A stretch of DNA of 64,000 nucleotides from Setomelanomma holmii (taxonomy: Eukaryota; Ascomycota; Dothideomycetes; Pleosporales; Phaeosphaeriaceae). The notes beneath the pieces are model-generated. The model was given only the letters and a program-made list of their open reading frames with translations. It ran no database searches and had not been told where the DNA came from. The stretch covers positions 420,606 to 484,605 of the forward strand of contig ML978163.1 of NCBI GenBank assembly GCA_010015745.1, given 5' to 3'. The number at the start of each line of letters is the position of its first letter. The stretch's first letter is position 1. The translations under genes and the position numbers were made by a program. Positions 1 through 10,204 of the stretch are shown piece by piece.

Positions 1-1170
1 GATGTTGGAAGCAGGGTGCCAGGGTGCAGCGTAATCAATAAATTCCCAAGACAGGAATGGGCAGACAGAAGGACGCGACTCAGCAATGCACGCCTGCAGT
101 TGGCGACTTCAGACCACGCACGCAGCAGAGGCTGATGGACGAATGTCGAGCGTTGCGGATAGCGGGAGTTGGGAATATGTATAAATGATTGAGGAGGCGT
201 TGCGGATCGTCACTCGCGGGAACGACGCGACCAAAAGAACGGGCCCAGATGCAAGTGATCGACTTATTGAGACGCGTTGGAGCGCTGATCTTCTCGTCGG
301 CGTTGAATGGTTCCCGAGCAGTAGCGCGCCTGTGCTACAGTGTCTTCGAGAAGCTCTCAATGTCTTGTCCTGTCCTCATGACAATGCTGCGTCTGTCACG
401 AGACAGCACTAGGTCTCACACAGCAGCGTGCACCACCTGGGCAATGCGCTACTTGTAGTACGAAGTTCCTCTGTCTGTCGTGCTTGCTTCTGCTACAACA
501 AACGCTTGCCGATTGATATTCACCCATATCCCGATCTGACACAATCTATCTGCGACATTCGCTCGCCGGCTTAGACAGCAAGCGCGACGACGTCATACGC
601 CTCAGGAGAATAGACAATGCGCAGACTCGACGTCAATTTGACAGTTGCCGCGAAACTGTTGCGTCAAAATGAGTGTCAATGCAGCCAAGCGAGCTGACGG
701 ATGCAGCTTTGTCATTCGCGTAGTCAAAGTCGTACCTCAAAAGCAACGGACGATCACGCGTTAATTGGTGCTGGAGCAAGCTCTCCTTTCCGATGCTTTG
801 GAATATGGTAAGCTTCTGACAGGCAATTGTTCCTGACTTTCACAGCTTCACGGATCGTGGTCATGGTATAGATCGCAGGTAGCATCGCCGTTCATTTCAC
901 ATAAGAGCTAGGGAATGCTGCACATGCTTAGCAAGACGAATTTATTATTCGTCCATTATCAGAAATACTCGAAGAGATATCATGCATCTCATGATGAAGA
1001 AAGCCCATGACGCCAACCACATGGCCTTCCAAGACCAAACTCCATGCGCGCCGCTCTAAAGTCGGATGCGCTGAATACTCCGAATACACTGCGAATACTT
1101 CCAAACCTCACACCACCGTCTCCACCACATCGATATCTGTCCCAGCCCCTGCAATATGATGGCGAAGCAT
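1..1170. other. Intergenic, no supported gene
   Basis: Both strands hold only short overlapping open frames with no recognisable domain, signal peptide or conserved motif. I see no tRNA and no obvious repeat. It is best treated as intergenic sequence or as the untranslated flank of a gene left of the window. Confidence 0.5.
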
Positions 1171-1857
1171 TCACGACTGCACACTCCCCATCTCAACACC
1201 CTCCTTCCTACTCTGTCTCGCTGTCCACTTATCCGCCAGCCACGTCACGCACGTAACCGCCATACTAATCCCGAGCAACAAGAACACCACCAGCGTTCCA
1301 TACAGCGCAAACCTGCTTTCCTGGCAAATGCTCTTGAAGCTCCCGTTGCTGAGGTAGCTAGGAACGTTCGTTTGTTTCGTCGGCTTCTGACTCTGGTACC
1401 GGCAGGACCAGGTCTGGATGGTGTCTTGGTCGGGCGTGTTGCGGTTGAGCAGGTGCGCCCAGACGATGGCGATTAGGGAGAGGAGGAAGGAGGGCAGGAT
1501 TGTGCCGAGGGAGATTAGGGCGCGGAAAGTGTATTTTTGGCGGAGGGCAAACTGTCTCACAATCAGTATAAGAATCGAATGTGAACGGTGGGCGGATTGT
1601 ACCTTGGGAACGACCGAAAGGACCAGGAAAACAGCGGACAACACGAACGTGACGACCGCCGATGCGATCAGGGCCTTGGTCCCATGTGTCTGGAAGTGCT
1701 GCGGCCACATGGACAACCACCACGGATTGGTGGTGCGTTGCTTGTTGTAGACATCGAGTGTGTGTGCCGAAGTACCCAGTATCGCAATGCTGAGTGCGAC
1801 AATAAGACCGGTAATGACGGTCTGCGCCAAATGAAAAGGTGCCGGGTTGATCTTCAT
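1171..1857 (-). CDS. Four-helix integral membrane protein, function unknown
   Basis: Two exons (1603-1857, 1171-1551) encode about 211 residues. The 51-bp intron 1552-1602 contains no stop, so the frame reads through it. It starts with GTACAA, ends in CAG, carries a CTGATT branch-like site, and its translation is hydrophilic where helix 2 should meet helix 3. I chose the ATG at 1857 because the first hydrophobic segment begins directly after it. Hydrophobic segments lie at about residues 12-30, 62-83, 95-115 and 165-190. A Trp-Ser-Cys and a second Cys lie in the loop between helices 3 and 4, and the C-terminal tail is basic, then acidic. This matches a family of small fungal four-TM proteins without a known role. 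Location is probably plasma membrane or endomembrane (inference). Confidence 0.7.
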   Translation of the reverse strand: MKINPAPFHLAQTVITGLIVALSIAILGTSAHTLDVYNKQRTTNPWWLSMWPQHFQTHGTKALIASAVVTFVLSAVFLVLSVVPKVQSAHRSHSILILIVRQFALRQKYTFRALISLGTILPSFLLSLIAIVWAHLLNRNTPDQDTIQTWSCRYQSQKPTKQTNVPSYLSNGSFKSICQESRFALYGTLVVFLLLGISMAVTCVTWLADKWTARQSRKEGVEMGSVQS

Positions 1858-3666
1858 CGTGCCTTGATTTCCTTCCAGTCTTCGTCGACGATATATAAAC
1901 AAGAAAGATGTACGCGTTGCAGAAGACGAAGACGATGTCAAGTGTCAACCAGGAGCACCCTTTCGTTCAAAAGAAGGACTGTCAACAAAATGAACCCAAA
2001 GAAACAATGAAGATATAAGCCCGAGGTCTCTTGTTTCAACTCCCACGGGCATCACAACGCCTTATAAAACCACCCCCTCCACATCCCCTCGCATTTGACC
2101 ATCTAAAGCGCTGGGACGCCCGTACACCCATGCCATGCATCTACAGGTCCAGGAATAGGCCAGCGCCAGCGACCAGGCCTCGAGAAAAGAACGGTAATTT
2201 GCCTTGCCGCTGCACCACACACTCATCCCTGGATCGTCGGTGCACACTGTACTACTCTCGGCTTCGAAAGGAGTGTGTTCACGGCGCGTAAGCTGCAGCG
2301 CTGCGACCAGAAATAGCGATATTAACATGCATATCGACGTGCAGTCTTACCGCATGTGTGCATTTAGCAACGCTTCTTTGCCGAGTCGCCTATCCCCTGC
2401 GGTTCCATTTGTTGACCATGGCGACCGCTGCATGCAGTTGTGCATTGTGGCTTGATGCATTGGGAGGAGGGGGATATGGCGTTGTTGTGTGCTGGCGAAT
2501 GGTGTTGGCGAAGCGCTTGAACGCAGGTTCATTAAGAGTTTGAAACGATGGCTAAGGGGTGGGCGCTTCGATGGTTGGAGGAGGCGTGGTGATTGGTGAG
2601 ATGGTGGGCGCTTATGGACGCTGGGATTTGATTGGTTGGTGATCTGGGTGCGACGAACGTCCAAGAAAACACCGTCGGTACCACGGGAATTGGTAGCTAA
2701 ACGTGTAAGCTTTTCATGTCGACAATTCCAGTCTCCAGGTAGTTAAGGTACGAGCTGCTCAGGGGTGTCTCTTGTATCGTGGGTATTGTGGGGGCGTGCG
2801 GCTTATTGAGCTTAACAACCTTTTCTCTCGCTGCAATGCTGCATTGGCAGGACGCATCTGTGTCCATCGCTGAAGTCTGCCGCATAGTTGACGGTCAGTT
2901 CCTGACGGGTCAGGGAGAACGACCGTGATGGTATGGCGCGAGGCAGTGAGCTACGCCGCAAGACAAGACACGTCGAGCGTTCTTTCCCCGCTCCGCTGCG
3001 TAGACTTTACTTTGTTCACTTCGCAAAGCGCCATCGATAACAACAATTGCACCTCAAACCAGGATTTTCACCGATGCTTCGTTCTAGTATCGTGCCGGTT
3101 TCCCTTTGTTTATTCTTTACGCTCCCAATCATCGCCTCTTGCGCCACTCCACCACAAGCTGTCTTCGATGTATCGCCAACTTCGACCTTATACGAAGCAC
3201 CTCTTTTGTATTGCGACGGCTCCGGAAGATGAGTCGTCCCTGGTACCTTCGTCGTGCAACTCGCGATAGGCCACTCTCTCGACGATCCCTCTGAGGCTGT
3301 CGGCGCCCACACGGAGAATTACATCAAGACTATTTGGGATACGATCTCCCCAGACAAGGTCCTGTATTGGTGTCATGGTGTAGATGATAGCTTATTATTG
3401 ATGATAAGGGCAGATTGGGGTGTAGGTTCGGTACAGTGCGACCTCGCTGACTTATAACACCGGAGGCGGTGGTTGGTTGAGGAAGCCTGCTCGTGGCGAG
3501 TGCCAGGTAAGTGTGCCTTGGAGGGCCAACGTGTCTTGTGAGTGGACCGACGTCAAATCTACGACTTGGAGACCAAGAACGGTCGATTAGGTATGGCGAG
3601 GTTGTTGTGTTTCTCAAGAGTCTATTCTGCAATATGCTATCTTAGTGAGAAGCTCAGTCATATGCG
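1858..3666. other. 1.8-kb intergenic region with two weak small-ORF candidates
   Basis: No conserved gene is visible. Two short frames begin with a hydrophobic, signal-peptide-like stretch. One is on the minus strand at 2062-2328 (88 codons, four cysteines at residues 29, 39, 62 and 64). The other is on the plus strand at 3074-3232 (52 codons, one long N-terminal hydrophobic run). Neither has a supporting motif or a clear gene structure, so they are candidates only. Confidence 0.35.
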
Positions 3667-4534
3667 CTACGACAACTGGCCAGCAAGTCCACCCCCAAAC
3701 CCCCATTTCCGTCTCCCAGCAGGTTGTGGCGCTTTCGCTTTCCCCTTCTTTGCGGCTTGTAGTGGATGGTCTTTCTCCCACTTTTCGTCTTCTTTATAAG
3801 CGGCAATCGCTCGCTCCAGGTTGTAGTTTGCTTGCTCGAGGTATAGAAGCGCAACATCATATCTGTTTGGCAGAGCAACGCTCGCTCGGTTAGCCAAAGT
3901 CCCTTCCAGCAAAAAGACATCCTGTTGGTGGTGCTTACTCAGACACCTTGCATGATACCATGAACTTCCTCAATTTGGTTTTCTTGATCTCCTCCTCTTC
4001 TCCTTCAAGCGGCCGTGGGCTTAGACTCACGCCACCTTTGTAATGCTCTCCAGGTATAAGTATGGTTCTACGCGCGGCCAGCAAATGGTCTGCGTACATC
4101 TTGTTTGATCGTCGTAACGCCTCCGCGGGTACACCGTACCGTAACGATAAGGACGATATCGAGTCGTTGTTCGGATCGACAAAGTGAAGGACGTCAGGCG
4201 CGTCATGCAAGGTCGCTTTCGACTTTTCATGGGGTGGTTGTAACTCATTATGTGCCGAGTATGGTGGCAGTTCGTCGTTTGCTTGCTCGTCTGGTGGCGA
4301 ATATGTTGGAGGTTCGCGGAGACCTTGTGGCGGTAGTGGCGACGGTCCTGTGGCTATCTGGCAAAAGGGACAGTAATGCGCAAATCGAGGGTTGTCAGTC
4401 AAGCACCGGGCGCATATAGCACGCCCACAGCATTCAAGCCGGCGCTCAAACTGTGAGGGCTTCTCGCTCTTTTCGTCGTAGGTTGGCGGGATCGACGATA
4501 GTAGGGCTGCACAAGTACAGCATGCTTCAGACAT
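3667..4534 (-). CDS. Cytosolic LysM-domain protein with N-terminal zinc-finger-like Cys cluster
   Basis: Two exons (3939-4534, 3667-3862) joined across a 76-bp GTAAGC...CAG intron encode 263 residues. The N-terminus has a RING-like Cys arrangement: C5/C6/C8, then paired Cys at about 35-36, CxxC at 41-44 and CxxC at 55-58. A proline-rich linker follows, then one LysM module at about 115-162 (pattern FVDPNNDSISSLSLRYGV). The C-terminal exon encodes an aromatic, UBA-like helical segment (YDVALLYLEQANYNLERAI) and a basic tail. There is no signal peptide, so this is an intracellular LysM protein, unlike secreted chitin-binding LysM effectors. Such proteins are conserved in ascomycetes and related to eukaryotic LYSMD proteins. 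Their biochemical role is not settled. It is divergently placed to RPS22. Confidence 0.85.
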
Positions 4535-4664
4535 GATGTGAGATAAGATGATGCACGCGGGAACGGACTTAAAAACCTAGAGAACGGATGCTTGAGAGAT
4601 ACAGAGACAAGAAGGCGAAAGTGACCCATGCCACGTCATGACTAGAACGGTTAGCGACGCGCCC

Positions 4665-4671
4665 TCACGTG
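4665..4671. promoter_or_regulatory. TCACGTG (Cbf1-type E-box) in the LysM/RPS22 divergent promoter
   Basis: A CACGTG palindrome extended to TCACGTG sits in the 420-bp divergent region 4535-4954, about 290 bp upstream of the RPS22 5'UTR intron. Cbf1-type sites of this form are known in ribosomal-protein promoters of several ascomycetes. A role here is inference from position and motif. Confidence 0.4.
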
Positions 4672-4954
4672 GGCTGGTGGTGGGCGATCTCGCGATATTG
4701 CTTCGAAGAGACTGATCCGAATACTCGAAGTGTACTGGTCTCCAGCATGAAATACAGCGATTCTACAATCTTGGCGATGCGAGTATGGATATGGTGTTGA
4801 GCCAGGCGCGTGCTTCAGCTCGGTGCTGAACTGGGGTCCACCGCCAAGCCTCAGCCGAGACCCGCACCGCAGCTGCAATTTTCGCGTCAGGTCCAACTTC
4901 GAACTTTCGCACACCGTCAATCTCTCTACCGCCAACCGCCCGCACCGTTACGAG

Positions 4955-5135
4955 GTATGTCCTTTCCGACTCCGAGTGCCCTTCAGAGAGCCAGGAGGAG
5001 CAATCGCGCCCGTCCGCAAGGATGAGCCTGATACTGCTCCTCCTCTGCGACAAGAGCTGAAGAACCCTCACGTCTGCACACTGAGGGCACTCTCCACGCT
5101 CTGGCATCTGAAGGCTAACCACAATCAAATTGCAG
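4955..5135 (+). other. 5'UTR intron of the RPS22 gene
   Basis: A GTATGT donor at 4955 pairs with a pyrimidine-poor but canonical TTGCAG acceptor ending at 5135. A GCTAAC branch-like site lies about 20 nt upstream of the acceptor. The intron (181 bp) ends about 50 bp before the start codon. Leader introns are common in fungal ribosomal-protein genes. Confidence 0.7.
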
Positions 5136-5186
5136 ATACCTCAGTCGCCCGTCCGCCATTGAGAATCTCCCTCTACAACCGCCAAA

Positions 5187-5787
5187 ATGGTCAAGACTTC
5201 CGTCCTCAACGATTGCCTCAATGCCATCAACAACGCCGAGAAGGCCGGCAAGCGCCAGGTCCTGATCCGCCCGTCCTCCAAGGTCATTGTCAAGTTCTTG
5301 ACCGTCATGCAGCGTCACGGTACGTTCTTCTCTCCTTACCAGCACACACGCGCATTGCTTGCGCTTCTTCGGGTTGATAACTAGACAATGATTTCGCATC
5401 ACACGATCTTTGTCCTTTAAGTGCCCGATATATTGAATCTCTAGCGGAGAACTTACACGTCTTCGGAACCCTTCCATGATGTCTGATGTTTATTTCGCCG
5501 CAACATACTAATACTCTTCTCTTGCAGGCTACATTGGCGAGTTTGAGGAAGTCGACGACCACCGTAACGGCAAGATTGTCATCCAGCTCAACGGCCGCAT
5601 CAACAAGACCGGTGTCATCTCGCCCCGCTACAACGTCCAGCTCCGCGACATGGAGAAGTGGGTCGTCAAGCTGCTGCCCTCGCGTCAGTTCGGCTACATC
5701 GTCCTCACCACCTCGGCTGGTATCATGGACCACGAGGAGGCCAGGAGGAAGCACGTTGCTGGCAAGATTCTGGGTTTCTTCTACTAG
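5187..5787 (+). CDS. RPS22: 40S ribosomal protein uS8 (S22 / S15a)
   Basis: Exons 5187-5319 and 5528-5787 are split by a 208-bp intron (GTACGT...TTGCAG) after the first base of a Gly codon. The product is 130 residues, exactly the length of yeast Rps22. The sequence runs from MVKTSVLNDCLNAINNAEK to the conserved C-terminus AGKILGFFY and aligns over its whole length with the uS8 family. uS8 binds the 18S rRNA central domain and is needed for 40S assembly. The start codon is fixed by the universal N-terminus. The coding intron is longer than most in this window, which is usual for ribosomal-protein genes. Confidence 0.98.
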
Positions 5788-6257
5788 GGCTGTGCGAGTT
5801 GATGGGGAGGGATGCATATACCCGGGCTTAGACAAGCTATATGTTTGGCTAGGTAGTCCATCATACCGACGATAGACGAAGGAATGACAAAAGTTCATGA
5901 CACGCAAACCTCTTCTCAATTGACGCTGTGAAATGCGATTTCACCTCTCCATGCATTTCGAATCATCATATCCGTTGTCATCGTGAGCGATCACGATGGG
6001 TACCATGTCACCAACCATAGTGCACCAAGTTTTGAAGTATTTGATCTTGTCATTAACTATGTACAAGCCATATGGTCAAATCCGGGGACCGAAACGCCTA
6101 TCCAGCACCTCTACTTTTCGCCATCATTCATAAGCCATATTCCTCGTAACTCAAAGGTCTTTTCCCGTAGTGCTCATAGGAAAGTGAACTCCAAAACTCC
6201 CATGCAAAACCGTGCTCATCAATCATAGCCTCCTATGCACTTTTCATCAGTCCTCAT
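5788..6257. other. Convergent 3' region between RPS22 and HSP104
   Basis: This 470-bp stretch separates two converging genes and should hold both 3'UTRs. No conserved coding sequence was recognised. Confidence 0.5.
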
Positions 6258-9017
6258 CTAATCATAAAGATCCATACCAGCCTCATCATCATCCAACTCA
6301 GCCACCGCATCACTCTCATCATACATCTCACTATCCGTCTCTGAATCTGTATGATTCGGTAGAACAAGAATATGTCCATCATCCAGGACCACCCTCGCGG
6401 CCTCACCATCCTTGATCGCGCCGCGCAAAATCAGCACGGCGAGACGATTCAGCACCTCCTTCTCGATGAGACGCGCAAGTGGCCGCGCGCCGTAGGCAGG
6501 CGAGTACCCGGCACTACCGAGATAATCGCGGACCTCGTTTGTCATTTCGATGCGGACGTTGCGACCGTTTGCGATGAGGCGTTTCTGTATCTCACCCAGT
6601 CGGACGTCTACGATACTGCGGATTTCGCGCTTCGTGAGGCGGTTGAAGATGACGATGGATGAGATACGGTTCAGGAATTCGGGGAGGAACCAGTTGCGGA
6701 GCGCGCCCATGACCAGTTCCTTTGTGGTTGGGTCGATTTTGCCATCGGGTTGGGCAGGACGCGAGAGATGTTCGGCGCCGAGGTTGGAGGTCATTACGAC
6801 AATGCAGTTCTTTGCGTCGACGATTCTACCTTGGCCGTCGGTGATGCGGCCGTCGTCCATGAGTTGGAGGAGGACGGTCAGGACTTCCTTTGCGGCTTTC
6901 TCGACTTCATCGAAGAGGAGGATGGAGAATGGCTTGCGACGAAGGGCTTCAGTCAGTTGACCGCCGGCATCGTGACCAACGTATCCTGGTGGTGCGCCAA
7001 TCATCCTGCTCAGGGAATGTCGTTCTTGGTACTCGGACATGTCGAAGCGGATCATTGCCTTTGGGTCGTCGAACAAGAACTCGGCAAGTGCTTTGGTAAG
7101 CAGTGTCTTACCAGTACCCGAAGGACCGCAGAACAAGAACGAGGGTGGCTGATTTGGATTGGCGAGACCGGAGCGCTGCAGACGAATGGCGTTGGAAACA
7201 GATTGGACAGCTTCTTTCTGGCCAACCACGATGACACCAAGATGGCGTTCCATGTTGAGCAGCTTGTCCTTCTCAGTCGTCTTGAGTCGCGTGACTGGGA
7301 TGCCGGTCCATCGAGCGACAATCTCGTTGATCTGATCGGGACCGACGTTGTCACTGAGAAGTCCCTGGCCCTCACCTGCTGTATTGGCGTACATCTCAGC
7401 ATCTGCCTTCGCTTTGTCCTTCTCAAGGTCGGCGATACGTTGTTCGACATCCGGAATGGCGTAGTACTTCAAGTCGGAAGCAGTCTGGATGTCGCGCATA
7501 CGCTCAGCTTCAGCCAGCTTGGTCTTGAGACCGTCAAGCTTTTGCTTTTGTTCTTGAATCTCTTTGCTTCGACCCTTCTCAGTTTCGTACATTTCCCGCA
7601 GTGGCTTGAGCTCCTCCTCAATGTTGGCCGCTTCTGCACGCGCTTCCTTAAGACGTTGCTGTGAGGCCTCATCCTTTTCGCGAGCAAGAGCGTGTATTTC
7701 TATCTGCAGTTGTCGATGGCGTCGTTCGAGGTTGTCGAGTGCTTCGGGTTGTGATTCTCGAGCAACGCGGACGGCAGCAGCAGCCTCATCAATGAGATCG
7801 ACTGCCGAGTCAGGTAGACGTCGCTGGGTCAAGTATCGTGCGGCGAGAGTCGCAGCTGAAACGATGGCGCCGTCCATAATGTTGACACCATGATGTGTCT
7901 CGTAACGCTCTTTCAAGCCTCGAAGAATGGAGATGGTCTCGGGAATGGATGGTTCCTTGACCAGGACTTGTTGGAAACGTCGCTCGAAAGCCTGATCCTT
8001 CTCGATGTACTTTCTGTATTCGCCCAGGGTTGTCGCTCCGATGCAGTGAAGTTGTCCGCGAGCAAGCATGGGCTTCAGCAGATTGGCTGCGTCCATACCG
8101 CCCTCGCCCGAAGATCCGGCACCCATGAGTAGATGGATTTCGTCCACGAACAATACTATCATTTCCTTGGACTCCTCGATCTCTTTCAGGACACCCTTCA
8201 TGCGTTCTTCGAATTCTCCGCGGTATTTGCTGCCAGCAACCAAGGCACCAACATCTAATGAGAGCAGCTTGCAGGCCGCAAGATTGGCCGGTACGTCTGC
8301 GTCGACGATGCGGCGGGCAAGACCTTCGACGACGGTAGTCTTACCCACGCCGGGCTCTCCGATGAGAACGGGATTGTTCTTAGTTCGCCTGCAGAGGATA
8401 CGAATGACCCTGCGCGTTTCTTCTTCTCGGCCAATGACCGGGTCGATCTTGCCTTCTCGTGCCATTGCCGTCATGTCGATTGTGAACTTCTTGAGATTCT
8501 CGTTCTCTTCCTCCGCATCCGCCGTCTTCGAGTCTACCCGCTTGGTGCCTCGCAATGCTTGAATGGCGTTGTCGATCTGCTTTGTGTTCGGAACGTTCGA
8601 CTCGGCGAGACATCGTTGGATTGCTGCATCTTGGCAGAGTGACTGGATCAGGTGGTCGACGGCTATGAAAGAGTCTTTCTGTGTCTTGCTTAGGTCTTCA
8701 GCTGCGCGCAGGACCTTACCCATCGCAGGTGAGGGCGATGTGCGCTCTGGCGGAGGGTCCTGGCTCGGTAGCCGTACCAGTGCCTTTTTGAGAGAGCGCT
8801 CGAATAGTTGTGCATCGCCATTTGCGCGTTCAAGGACCTGCCTGAATAGCGGTGGAGGCGGGACGTCGACTTGGTTCGCTAGGTCCTTCGGAGGGTCTAT
8901 CAGCGAAACCGCGAGATGGACGGGTGTGAGTTGTGCGTGGGCATAGCTCTTAGCAAGCTCAAAGCTGTCCGCGAGCGCTTTGGCTGCGCGGTCGGTGTAG
9001 GCGTCAAATGAAGTCAT
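6258..9017 (-). CDS. HSP104: Heat-shock protein 104, ClpB-type AAA+ disaggregase
   Basis: An intronless frame of 919 residues. The order is the Clp N-domain (about 1-160); AAA-1 with Walker A GEPGVGKT at 220-227 and Walker B VLFVDEIH near 288-295; the long coiled-coil middle domain (about 410-540); AAA-2 with Walker A GPSGTGKT at 631-638, pore-loop GYVG at 678-681 and Walker B near 700-705; and an acidic C-terminal tail ending MDLYD. The acidic tail and cytosolic-type N-terminus fit Hsp104 rather than mitochondrial Hsp78. The hexamer threads aggregated proteins through its pore together with Hsp70/Hsp40 and gives heat tolerance. Lack of introns suits expression under heat stress, when splicing fails. 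The long open frames on the opposite strand are shadows. Confidence 0.98.
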   Translation of the reverse strand: MTSFDAYTDRAAKALADSFELAKSYAHAQLTPVHLAVSLIDPPKDLANQVDVPPPPLFRQVLERANGDAQLFERSLKKALVRLPSQDPPPERTSPSPAMGKVLRAAEDLSKTQKDSFIAVDHLIQSLCQDAAIQRCLAESNVPNTKQIDNAIQALRGTKRVDSKTADAEEENENLKKFTIDMTAMAREGKIDPVIGREEETRRVIRILCRRTKNNPVLIGEPGVGKTTVVEGLARRIVDADVPANLAACKLLSLDVGALVAGSKYRGEFEERMKGVLKEIEESKEMIVLFVDEIHLLMGAGSSGEGGMDAANLLKPMLARGQLHCIGATTLGEYRKYIEKDQAFERRFQQVLVKEPSIPETISILRGLKERYETHHGVNIMDGAIVSAATLAARYLTQRRLPDSAVDLIDEAAAAVRVARESQPEALDNLERRHRQLQIEIHALAREKDEASQQRLKEARAEAANIEEELKPLREMYETEKGRSKEIQEQKQKLDGLKTKLAEAERMRDIQTASDLKYYAIPDVEQRIADLEKDKAKADAEMYANTAGEGQGLLSDNVGPDQINEIVARWTGIPVTRLKTTEKDKLLNMERHLGVIVVGQKEAVQSVSNAIRLQRSGLANPNQPPSFLFCGPSGTGKTLLTKALAEFLFDDPKAMIRFDMSEYQERHSLSRMIGAPPGYVGHDAGGQLTEALRRKPFSILLFDEVEKAAKEVLTVLLQLMDDGRITDGQGRIVDAKNCIVVMTSNLGAEHLSRPAQPDGKIDPTTKELVMGALRNWFLPEFLNRISSIVIFNRLTKREIRSIVDVRLGEIQKRLIANGRNVRIEMTNEVRDYLGSAGYSPAYGARPLARLIEKEVLNRLAVLILRGAIKDGEAARVVLDDGHILVLPNHTDSETDSEMYDESDAVAELDDDEAGMDLYD

Positions 9018-9224
9018 TGTGTGTCGTGACTATAGCCTTGTGTATGGCGTGAGCCAATGCTGTTGTGTGAGTGAACCTATGTAGGTTGCAAGTGGGCGTG
9101 TTTTGTTGTCACACTGGGTATTTTGAAAAGCAAATATGGGGTCTCAGGGCAGACTCGAGGATTTATGTATGACCAAGACTTGATGCAAAGAAAAGTCAAA
9201 AAATAGCCAGTAAGATCGTGTGAT

Positions 9225-9292
9225 TTCTAGACCTGTCTTGAAGGCTGTCGTGACATCCATCACTCCATAGAAGCTTCGAGCGGCTGCCAGAA
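9225..9292. promoter_or_regulatory. Two phased heat-shock-element arrays upstream of HSP104
   Basis: At 9225-9242 the units TTC, GAC, GTC and GAA recur at exact 5-bp steps; the first and last are perfect and the middle two match 2 of 3 bases. At 9270-9292 GAA, TTC, GCG, TGC and GAA recur at the same 5-bp step, three of them perfect. The GAA at 9240 and the GAA at 9270 are exactly 30 bp apart, so both arrays keep the same phase. They lie about 210-275 bp upstream of the HSP104 start. Arrays of alternating nGAAn are the binding sites of heat-shock factor Hsf1. Confidence 0.6.
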
Positions 9293-10204
9293 AGTTGGCG
9301 AGCCCGACGTCACTGCCCCACCAACGCTATGGCCCAAAGTGGCCTAGTCCCATCAGGGTCCAGCCCAACCACATCAGCTCACCAATATATCAACCCAGCG
9401 ACAAGCCATGAAGAAAAATCAGGGAAGGCAACGTGGCTCAATGGCATGTGCTTTGAATCTCTCCAGAAACGGTGTCTTTGGCTGAGCATACCGGAAGCCA
9501 TTACAGTCTGATTGCTGGGTGCGTGCGCTAGGCGGTGGGACACATGAGGCCTGAAGTCGACAACGCCGGAACTTTGTCAAGACGCGACCGAGATAGCAAG
9601 CCAATTAATACAAAATACTTGCACACGCCTCATTGGGACTTCGCGCGTAGGTAAAGATGTCAGTTGAGACCGCGACGAAGAGCCCGCCGCCCACCACCTT
9701 CGCCGCTCACCATCCCCCTGATGCCTCCAGAGACGGCGCCTTGGGCTAAGCAGCCCGGAGATCATTGCAGACTGACTACCAAATCCATTCACAACTGACC
9801 TACAAAGAGGTTCAAAGAGTTGATGCTCCAGGACTGTTACAATTCTTGCTGTCATTTCCATTAAATTCTTCCTTTGCAAAGCATCAAGCTACGAGCAAGT
9901 CATACGGGATGGACTGATCGTAATTGCCAACTCGATCGCGATCAGCATGGCCGACGGAATTGGATGGACAAGGCCAAAAACAGAAATCTACTCACGAATG
10001 GCCTGATAAAGAATGCAAGCATTTGATTGGCATTTTATTGACCAGAATTAGCCTTCCATTCTCGGCGGAGATACAATCTCATCAACTTGTGACCATTCCC
10101 CTATACATCACCTTTGTCCTCCTCGTGTGATTCTGACGTAGTGGCACCGTGCAGACCCGCGCGGTTCTGAGCACATGGAATTGTCTCTTCACCAGATTCA
10201 TTAC
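9293..10204. other. Intergenic region with a diverged 54-bp duplication
   Basis: No gene is supported. Segments 9463-9516 and 9727-9780 align without gaps over 54 bp at 39 identical positions, so the stretch holds an old direct duplication 264 bp apart. The rest is 3' flank of the choline kinase gene and distal HSP104 promoter. Confidence 0.4.

Noticed and set aside
3074..3232. 52-codon frame with a hydrophobic start
   Set aside because: Too short, no cysteine pattern or conserved motif, and no gene structure around it; listed only as a weak candidate in the intergenic entry.
6750..7664. 304-codon open frame antisense to HSP104
   Set aside because: It lies inside strongly conserved HSP104 coding sequence. 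Long antisense frames are a known side effect of codon bias in heat-shock genes, and it has no domain of its own.
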